Shown one piece after another: positions 8,411 through 13,343 of a stretch of DNA of 13,343 nt. The translations under genes were made by a program, and so were the position numbers. Source of the stretch: Pirellulaceae bacterium. GTDB lineage: Bacteria > Planctomycetota > Planctomycetia > Pirellulales > Pirellulaceae. Each line of letters opens with the position of its first letter. Within the stretch, counting starts at the first letter, position 1. The stretch lies in NCBI GenBank assembly GCA_030744095.1, contig JASLRF010000414.1:1-13343 (forward strand), read 5' to 3'. The notes beneath the pieces are model-generated. The model was not told where the DNA came from, did not search any database, and worked only from the letters and a program-made list of their open reading frames with translations.

Positions 8411-8440
8411 TTTGCTGTCAACTGTGAATTCGTTGGCAAA
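8411..8440 (-). other. Imperfect hairpin between the prepilin operon and DUF1559 gene
   Basis: On the minus strand, five bases after the TAG of the GspK/PilX-like gene, TTTGC-CAAC pairs with GTTG-GCAAA around a 9-nt loop, with a 3-nt ACA bulge in the second arm. This gives nine base pairs. No T-run follows, so it is not a classic Rho-independent terminator. It could instead be a processing or mRNA-stability element separating the low-dose machine genes from the DUF1559 pilin. Confidence 0.3.
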
Positions 8441-8445
8441 CTTCG

Positions 8446-8856
8446 CTACGTAGGTTTCACGTTTTTTTCACGTCGTTGTAGGATCCGGTGCACCGGATGC
8501 ACTGGGTAGGTAACTTCGATGACAATTCGTTTGGCACCGTCGCCAGGTTCGACACGAATGATCGCGACCCCCGAGAATCCGGTCTGTAGTTGATCAACAG
8601 AGACATTCCAAGTCTCGCCGGTGTAGTCGCCCTCGCTTGCCAGCCGTGTCTGAGCTCGTTGCAATGCGGAATCCGCCAACCAGGCCGCCTGCTGCTCTTG
8701 CTCCCAATGACGCGCCCAGCGGCGTTGCAGCAAGACGGTGTGCGCCATAGCGGCTCCGATCAAGGCGACCACCAGCAGGCCGACCATGACGATCGGTAAG
8801 ATCATGCCACGATGACGAAATCGCCTGGCATTGGCAGTTTGTCTCCAGCGGGTCAT
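8446..8856 (-). CDS. Short GspK/PilX-like minor pseudopilin
   Basis: 136-residue protein with a single N-terminal membrane helix. After a basic 17-residue leader ending RRFRHRG comes MILPIVMVGLLVVALIGAAM, then an amphipathic helix (WEQEQQAAWLADSALQRAQTRLA) and a small globular part of about 65 residues. The Arg-Gly before a hydrophobic helix, Ala-rich helix with ADSALQRA, and lack of Glu at +5 match GspK/PilX-type minor pilins, which cap the pseudopilus. True GspK proteins are about twice as long, so it is reduced, or closer to PilX. The ATG at 8856 lies 4 nt after the stop of the GspJ-like gene. The same frame is open further upstream, but that part overlaps the GspJ-like gene and is not coding. 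Last gene of the coupled operon. Confidence 0.82.
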   Translation of the reverse strand: MTRWRQTANARRFRHRGMILPIVMVGLLVVALIGAAMAHTVLLQRRWARHWEQEQQAAWLADSALQRAQTRLASEGDYTGETWNVSVDQLQTGFSGVAIIRVEPGDGAKRIVIEVTYPVHPVHRILQRREKNVKPT

Positions 8857-8860
8857 CTGT

Positions 8861-9406
8861 TCACTCTTCGGTGTTGGATTGAGAATTGAGAAGCGTCGCC
8901 TGCACGACATGTTGCTCGGCAGCACGTTCGGCACCACCGTCGATCGAAAGGGCCAAGATTGCCATGGGTAACTCTTGTGTGGTGTCCATGCTCCACGCTG
9001 CCACGGATTGGGATCCCCACGAGTAGAACTCGCGGTGTTGCAGGGTATCGTCAGCCATGACCGTTCGGACGATTCCGTCGTCGGTCGGTTGAAAATGGAT
9101 GGTACGACCGTCGTCGCGTGCCAAAGTAAACGTCTGTTTCCGCGTCGAGAGATCTTCGTCAGCGTTGGCGTCCAGGGGGATCGCTTCAACGGGCGAAATT
9201 GTCGCGCTGCTGGCTTCGTGAATATCTCGCCGGAGCCGAACGACGAATCGTTGTAGGCTGCGCTGCCGGTCGATCCGATCCCGCGATTTACGATCAGCCC
9301 GCGCCAATCCACCCAGCGCGACAGCCACAACCGTCAAGACGGTGCTGAACAGAACCATGGCCAGGAGCATTTCGATGAGGGTGAATCCTCGGGGAGAACG
9401 CTTCAT
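8861..9406 (-). CDS. GspJ-like prepilin (type II secretion minor pseudopilin)
   Basis: 181-residue prepilin. The leader MKRSPRG is followed by FTLIEMLLAMVLFSTVLTVVAVALGGLA, a textbook class III signal: cleavage after Gly7, Phe at +1, Glu at +5 (Glu12). The following QRSLQRFVVRLRRDIHEAS resembles GspJ/PulJ, which carry a charged helix with RDI after the membrane segment. The remaining 115 residues are beta-rich with no motif I recognise. Start chosen at 9406 because the prepilin leader begins there and GAGGAG (9420-9415) lies 8 nt upstream. The frame is open further upstream but only over the preceding gene. The ATG overlaps the stop of the GspI-like gene as ATGA, implying translational coupling. 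Assignment as J rather than another minor pilin rests on that helix and on gene order. Confidence 0.88.
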   Translation of the reverse strand: MKRSPRGFTLIEMLLAMVLFSTVLTVVAVALGGLARADRKSRDRIDRQRSLQRFVVRLRRDIHEASSATISPVEAIPLDANADEDLSTRKQTFTLARDDGRTIHFQPTDDGIVRTVMADDTLQHREFYSWGSQSVAAWSMDTTQELPMAILALSIDGGAERAAEQHVVQATLLNSQSNTEE

Positions 9407-9879
9407 TGGTCGGTCTCCTCTCGCGGATATTTCCAGGCAACCAGGTGCACGGGTGCCTCTTGGTTTCCGCTCGCGTGCCGCCAGCCAATTTCGATTTTCA
9501 GTTGTTTCGCCCCGTCGCTGCCGGGCGTGACGGCAATAGCAAGCTGGGCATCTCGCAATGTTGTTTGACACATTTCTGACAATTCAATGGAAGCCACTGC
9601 CTCGGGCGTGAGTTGTTCCCACGATCGCGCCATGAGTTGTTCCATGAGATTGCCGGCTTCGTGAGACGCCGTCAGCCGTTGGTGCTGTGAACGGGACTGC
9701 TGGGCGGACAGTGCCAGGACCTGGACGACAGTCACCAAGATGGCGCTTGCGAGGACGAGCGCGATTGTCGCTTCGTGGACGACCGTGCCGCAACGTCGGG
9801 ATGGAAGTATCGTTCGAGGAATTACTGTCCGAAAGTCGACAATAGAAGATCGAACATGGCTAAGTGGGTGTCTTGTCAT
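9403..9879 (-). CDS. GspI-like prepilin with unusually long leader
   Basis: 158-residue protein. A 31-residue, Arg-rich leader ends PSRRCG, followed by TVVHEATIALVLASAILVTVVQVLAL. If the prepilin peptidase cuts after Gly31, Glu36 falls at +5, as in true prepilins. The remainder (QHQRLTASHEAGNLMEQLMARSWEQLTPE) resembles GspI and PilV-type minor pilins, where a similar helix follows the membrane segment. The next gene is GspJ-like, the usual I-J order. ATG at 9879 is 2 nt from the TAA of the preceding platform gene. The frame is open further upstream but only in overlap with that gene, and no ATG or GTG lies nearer to the cleavage site after the leader's first Met, so the long leader seems real. 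Confidence 0.85.
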   Translation of the reverse strand: MTRHPLSHVRSSIVDFRTVIPRTILPSRRCGTVVHEATIALVLASAILVTVVQVLALSAQQSRSQHQRLTASHEAGNLMEQLMARSWEQLTPEAVASIELSEMCQTTLRDAQLAIAVTPGSDGAKQLKIEIGWRHASGNQEAPVHLVAWKYPREETDQ

Positions 9880-9881
9880 GA

Positions 9882-11144
9882 TTACGCCAGACCGGAAATC
9901 AGGGCGATCAAAGGGAGTAGTGTGCCGAGGCAGATAAACAGGACAACGGCACCGAAGCCACAGAGAAGTGCGGGGAAAATGACATTTGTCCACGCTCGAA
10001 TGCGATACGCTGATTTGCGAATACCGCTTTGAGCCATCTCGTCCAGAGCCCAAGCCAGGTTTCCCGCGCGTTCGGCCGACTTGAACAGGCCGTTCTCGCG
10101 GTACCGTAGAATCCCTGTGGCCAGCAAGCTGTCGCGCCAATCTTGGCCGCGGTCGATGCGCATCGACGCTCGCTCCAGTTTCCTCCGGAGACGCGCTTGC
10201 GGGAAGTGGGCGGCCAGCATACGAACCATGTCGCCCAGTGGCAGGTCCTGGCGAACGGCAATCGCTAGCCAATGCATGACCAGAGAGCAATCCGCCGACC
10301 ACCACAATCGGCCGACGATGGGAAACTGACGTGGCGAGACGCCGATGTAACAGAGAACGGTCAGGACGAACACGGCGACGGCACCGCCAAAGAGGGGCAC
10401 ACTAACAAAACCACTCGCCAGCGTATCGCTGATATTGACAAGCTGATATGTAGCCGGGGGAATGTTAAGTTCAAACTCGTCCATGATGCGTGCGATGACG
10501 GGTGTGATCTTGAGCATGATAAACGTCACTACGCAGATGCCGAACACCAGCAAGAAAATCAGGTAGAAGAGTTTTTCGATCATTGCGCGAAGTGTCGCCT
10601 CGCCCTCGTCGAAACCACTTGTTGCTTGACGCAGACCGATCCCCAAAGTGCCCGTCTGTTGCCCCAGGTCGGCGGCCAGCTGTGCGGCGTGGGTGACACT
10701 GCAACGCGATCGAGTCAGCGCCAACGAGAGCGGTACGCCGGCCTCTAAGTAGTCGGCCAGGAGCTTCGCACGGCGACCGATCACGTCGTTGCGTTCCTCC
10801 GCGAACGCCCGAGCTGCGCTCTCCAATGGAATGCCGTGTTCGGCCGCAACGGTCAGGACCCACAGTAGCGACTGGCGTTCGGCGACATAGAACTTTGCGA
10901 TGGCACTGGCGCCAATGATCAACGCGGCGAACAGCAAGAACACGCCGAGCATGTGCGCGCTGATAATAATGCCGAAGCAGATGCCGGCAACCAACGCCAT
11001 TGCCCCAACGGCGTTCAGGGCTCGCGTCACGATTGGATTGTCGTCGTATTGGCGAGAAGCCGCGATCCAGATAAGAACCCAGCCGATTCCGATCGATACG
11101 ATCGGTCCGAAAGCCAATGCCGCCATTTCGAATGTGTCGCCCAT
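9882..11144 (-). CDS. GspF/PilC-family platform protein with membrane N terminus (third copy)
   Basis: 420-residue inner-membrane protein with two T2SSF (PF00482) repeats, about 95-218 and 287-412. Each has the family's short motif: GIPLESAARAFA (104-115) and DLPLGDMVRMLA (300-311). Each is followed by an amphipathic bundle (QTGTLGIGLRQA; AERAGNLAWALDEMA) and a membrane helix. The helices after the repeats are near 190-212, 247-268 and 388-412. Unlike ordinary GspF, it has no soluble N-terminal domain: residues 11-29 and 45-84 are hydrophobic and probably form two or three extra helices. The C terminus LPLIALISGLA echoes its neighbour's LPLVSLIQGLS. ATG at 11144 has AAGGA 11 nt upstream and lies 2 nt after the preceding stop. 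A specialised or accessory platform subunit is inferred. Confidence 0.9.
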   Translation of the reverse strand: MGDTFEMAALAFGPIVSIGIGWVLIWIAASRQYDDNPIVTRALNAVGAMALVAGICFGIIISAHMLGVFLLFAALIIGASAIAKFYVAERQSLLWVLTVAAEHGIPLESAARAFAEERNDVIGRRAKLLADYLEAGVPLSLALTRSRCSVTHAAQLAADLGQQTGTLGIGLRQATSGFDEGEATLRAMIEKLFYLIFLLVFGICVVTFIMLKITPVIARIMDEFELNIPPATYQLVNISDTLASGFVSVPLFGGAVAVFVLTVLCYIGVSPRQFPIVGRLWWSADCSLVMHWLAIAVRQDLPLGDMVRMLAAHFPQARLRRKLERASMRIDRGQDWRDSLLATGILRYRENGLFKSAERAGNLAWALDEMAQSGIRKSAYRIRAWTNVIFPALLCGFGAVVLFICLGTLLPLIALISGLA

Positions 11145-11146
11145 CG

Positions 11147-12334
11147 CTATGACAGTCCTTGAATCAGGGAAACAAGCGGCAAGAATAGCGCGATCACAAT
11201 GGCTGCCACTTGACAGACGATCAACACGAACAGTATCGGTGGTACCACCGCTCGCAGCATCAACGCGCGGACGCGGACGCGGCGTTCCAGAAGTTCCCGT
11301 GTCGTCGACAAGGCTTCAGCCAACGACCCCACGCGTTCACCCCAGCGGATGACTGGCACAAGTGACGCGGGTACCTGGCGGTTCTTTGTCAGGGCATCTG
11401 CAAACGATTTTCCTCCCTCGGCCGCCGTTGCCAGGGAATCGACAATGTTACCAACATAGGCATTCCGCACGCCCGCGGCCGACAACCGCAGGGCCTCCGG
11501 TAAGGGGACTTCGTGGTGCACCAACACGCTCATCAGTCCCGTCCATTCGGCCATGCCGGACCAAAATGACATGCGGCCCACAATCGGCATCGTGGCGATC
11601 AGTCGCAACCACGCCGTCGAACCGATGATCTGACGTGTGAACATGGCAGCGACTGCACCACAGACGACGATCGCCAAGGCAACCCACAGACCGACGTCTC
11701 GCCACCAAAACAGGAGTACCGTCATCAGCGGCAAGTCTAATTGGAATTCGTTGAACATCTGTTGAAAGACGCCCGACAGGCCGAACATGATCACAAACAT
11801 GACCGCGGCAGCCACACCCACAACAAATAGCGGGTAAGCAAAACCACGAATGACGTCTCGGCGGAGCGAACGCACCTCGTACTGATGATCTAGAAGTTCG
11901 GCCAAGGCCGCGCCCAGCCGTCCCGTACGTGCAGCAACGGCGATCAACCCGCCGACGTGTCGAGGAAGCTGGCACTCTGGTTGAACGATGGCGGCCTCCA
12001 ACGAGGACCCCTGGTTGAGTTGGTTCGCCAGGTGGTTGAGGGCGGTCGCCACACGAGAATTGTCCACTTCGGCAGCAGCGGCCCGCAAACCCGCTTCCAA
12101 CGGCAGCCCAGTCGCGCCAAAATGGGCCAAGTGGTCGGCCAATTGATCGGACTCGCTGGGCGAAAGCAGTCGGTTCGATGTGGTTGCTGAAGGCTCCGCG
12201 ACCAGCGTCAGGTTGAGAACTGTCAAGTCCTGGCCGGTAAGCAGGCGTCTGGCCTCGCCGCTGTCGACGGCTTCGATGCGTCCCGTCGCTTCGCTGCCGT
12301 CCGGCTGTAACGCTAGGTAATCGAATGAACTCAT
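11147..12334 (-). CDS. GspF/PilC-family type II secretion platform protein (second copy)
   Basis: 395-residue polytopic protein that most resembles canonical GspF/PilC, the inner-membrane platform that couples the GspE/PilB ATPase to pseudopilus assembly. Residues 1-45 are the usual soluble GspF start (FDYLALQPDGSEATGRIEA, then a cleft-domain SGEARRLLTGQDLTVL). Two T2SSF repeats follow, about 63-190 and 262-388. They contain GLPLEAGLRAAA (76-87) with ARTGRLGAALAEL (135-147), and EVPLPEALRLSA (275-286) with GERVGSLAEAL (332-342). Membrane helices lie near 164-187, 213-232 and 362-388. The length matches the family norm of about 400. The ATG at 12334 abuts the stop of the previous gene with no base between, so coupled translation is very likely. 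Confidence 0.95.
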   Translation of the reverse strand: MSSFDYLALQPDGSEATGRIEAVDSGEARRLLTGQDLTVLNLTLVAEPSATTSNRLLSPSESDQLADHLAHFGATGLPLEAGLRAAAAEVDNSRVATALNHLANQLNQGSSLEAAIVQPECQLPRHVGGLIAVAARTGRLGAALAELLDHQYEVRSLRRDVIRGFAYPLFVVGVAAAVMFVIMFGLSGVFQQMFNEFQLDLPLMTVLLFWWRDVGLWVALAIVVCGAVAAMFTRQIIGSTAWLRLIATMPIVGRMSFWSGMAEWTGLMSVLVHHEVPLPEALRLSAAGVRNAYVGNIVDSLATAAEGGKSFADALTKNRQVPASLVPVIRWGERVGSLAEALSTTRELLERRVRVRALMLRAVVPPILFVLIVCQVAAIVIALFLPLVSLIQGLS

Positions 12335-13343
12335 CTAGAACTGCCTGGCGATGCCAATGAAGAGTTGCGTCAACGGGACAAAGACTGCGAAGGCTTGGAG
12401 CAATGTGACCGTACCACCCACGACCACGGTGATGATGATCGGCAGATACACGGCTGACCAATTCGCTGTGTGCTTGGCCTGATTGCGGTACCGCTCCGCC
12501 ATTTCTCGCAACATCTTGCTGAGCGATTCCGCCTGGCCGCCATAAGTGATCAGCCAACCCAACAATGGCGGAAATGCACTCAGGCCAGCGTCGTTTTTCG
12601 AAAGAGACTCGCCGCGACGCAAACTAGCTGCAACCAACGCACCGGCTTCGCGCAATCCACGATCACCGCAGGCTTGACTGGCCAGTTCGAGTCCATCGTG
12701 CAAGGGGACGTTCTGACGAACCAACAACGCGAGGACTTCTGCGAACGTGGCCAGACGGCAGTAGCGTAGCAACGCAAGGCTGGCTGGCCATCGCATGATG
12801 GTCGAGTTCGAGATGGTCTGGGCTCGACTGGACCTGAACCACCAGACGCCCAAGCAAATAACACCAACCAACGGTAACCAAACGGCCCACCAGCCAGAAT
12901 GGGCACCCAACCATACCAGCCAACTAAGGAACGGTTGTTCTTGATCTGTGAGGTCGTGAAATGACCCGAGTATGGTTGGCGACACATACGTGGTCAGAAA
13001 AACAAAGGACGCATAGGCAACCAAAACAACGATCAGGGGGTAGATCAGCGACATCATCACGGCGCGTCGCATATCCGCGATGTTCCGGCCGGTTGTCGCC
13101 ATGGATTCGAGTGCCGCAGGAAGATCTCCGGATCGCAGCCCGGATTCGACCACTGCTCGCCAGACTGTCGGCAGCGCTCGACTATCGTCAGCCAGGATTT
13201 GTGGCAGGCTTTCACCCCGATTGAGCCGCTCGCCAATCTGACTCGCCAGCCCCCCGAGTTTTCCAGGGAGGTCGTATCCCAGATCGGCCATTCCGGCGTC
13301 CAACGGGACACCGGCACGGACCAGGGCCGCCATCTCCTCGTTC
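12335..13343 (-). CDS. GspF/PilC-family platform protein, 5' end cut by window (first copy)
   Basis: At least 335 residues of a third GspF-family protein; its start lies beyond the right edge. The frame stays open to 13343 and reads Asn-Glu-Glu before a Met at 13333. That NEE-MAALVRAGVPL run fits the interior of the family (start of the first T2SSF repeat), and the GAGGAG there touches the ATG with no spacer, so I do not take this Met as the start. From that Met, repeat 1 covers about 1-120 (AGVPLDAGMADLG, then SGLRSGDLPAALESM). Repeat 2 covers about 195-322 (NVPLHDGLELAS, YGGQAESLSKML). Membrane helices are near 95-117, 140-166 and 297-320. The C terminus ends VFVPLTQLFIGIARQF. The missing N-terminal domain would probably add 60-90 residues. 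Confidence 0.92.
   Translation of the reverse strand, partial: NEEMAALVRAGVPLDAGMADLGYDLPGKLGGLASQIGERLNRGESLPQILADDSRALPTVWRAVVESGLRSGDLPAALESMATTGRNIADMRRAVMMSLIYPLIVVLVAYASFVFLTTYVSPTILGSFHDLTDQEQPFLSWLVWLGAHSGWWAVWLPLVGVICLGVWWFRSSRAQTISNSTIMRWPASLALLRYCRLATFAEVLALLVRQNVPLHDGLELASQACGDRGLREAGALVAASLRRGESLSKNDAGLSAFPPLLGWLITYGGQAESLSKMLREMAERYRNQAKHTANWSAVYLPIIITVVVGGTVTLLQAFAVFVPLTQLFIGIARQF

Noticed and set aside
8387..8421. TTGACA on the minus strand (8421-8416) as a -35 box for the DUF1559 gene
   Set aside because: The nearest decent -10, TATGAA at 8392-8387, is 23 nt away, too far for sigma70; the TTGACA is also part of the bulged hairpin arm.
8857..9330. Upstream extension of the GspK/PilX-like frame (to 294 residues)
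   Set aside because: The extra part overlaps the GspJ-like gene in another frame and reads as low-sense Arg/Ser/Pro-rich sequence; the ATG at 8856 fits the pilin-like leader and operon spacing.
9407..9571. Upstream extension of the GspJ-like frame (55 more residues)
   Set aside because: The prepilin leader MKRSPRG starts at 9406 with a good ribosome binding site, and the extension overlaps the GspI-like gene.
9880..10305. Upstream extension of the GspI-like frame (to 300 residues)
   Set aside because: It lies wholly over the coding sequence of the third GspF-family gene, whose domain is clear; the ATG at 9879 is 2 nt from that gene's stop.
13323..13333. Met at 13333 as the true start of the first GspF-family gene, with GAGGAG just before it
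   Set aside because: The purine run touches the ATG with no spacer, the frame continues open to the window edge, and Asn-Glu-Glu-Met fits the family interior.

Overview
The window looks like a piece of a planctomycete chromosome, probably from the Pirellula/Rhodopirellula side of the phylum (inference, no search run). The markers are a DUF1559 prepilin-like protein with its H-x9-DG motif, a secreted DUF1080 (3-keto-disaccharide hydrolase) protein, and an ECF sigma factor followed by a giant Ser/Thr kinase fused to an nSTAND NTPase and an FGE-like domain. Many starts lack a clear Shine-Dalgarno. No rRNA, tRNA, CRISPR array, insertion sequence or phage gene was seen.

Left part (1-6123): after about 260 bases of apparently non-coding, hairpin-containing DNA comes a leftward gene for an exported DUF1080 protein. 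It is divergent from a rightward ECF sigma factor gene. The sigma gene is followed, 176 bases on, by a 1320-residue membrane kinase: N-terminal adaptor-like segment, complete kinase domain, nSTAND ATPase, one transmembrane helix, HEAT-like stretch, then a C-terminal FGE/SUMF1-fold domain that lacks the usual FGE cysteine pair. The layout suggests a transmembrane signalling pair: envelope sensor, cytoplasmic kinase, and sigma factor as a possible output.

Middle (6157-7239): a leftward potassium-channel subunit (two-helix pore with TVGYGD filter plus an RCK/TrkA domain) converges on the kinase gene with only 33 bases between them.

Right part (7481-13343): a leftward, tightly packed cluster for a type II secretion/type IV pilus-like machine. 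In transcription order it holds three successive GspF/PilC-family platform proteins (the first cut by the window edge), a GspI-like prepilin, a GspJ-like prepilin, and a short GspK/PilX-like protein. Junctions are 0, 2, 2, -4 and 4 nt, so this is almost certainly one translationally coupled operon. After a 117-base gap with a hairpin comes a DUF1559 prepilin with its own strong ribosome binding site. The three consecutive, diverged GspF-family genes are the most unusual feature: ordinary systems carry one. The third copy has replaced the normal soluble N-terminal domain with membrane helices. The secretin, ATPase, GspG-like major pseudopilin and prepilin peptidase are not in the window and may lie beyond the right edge.
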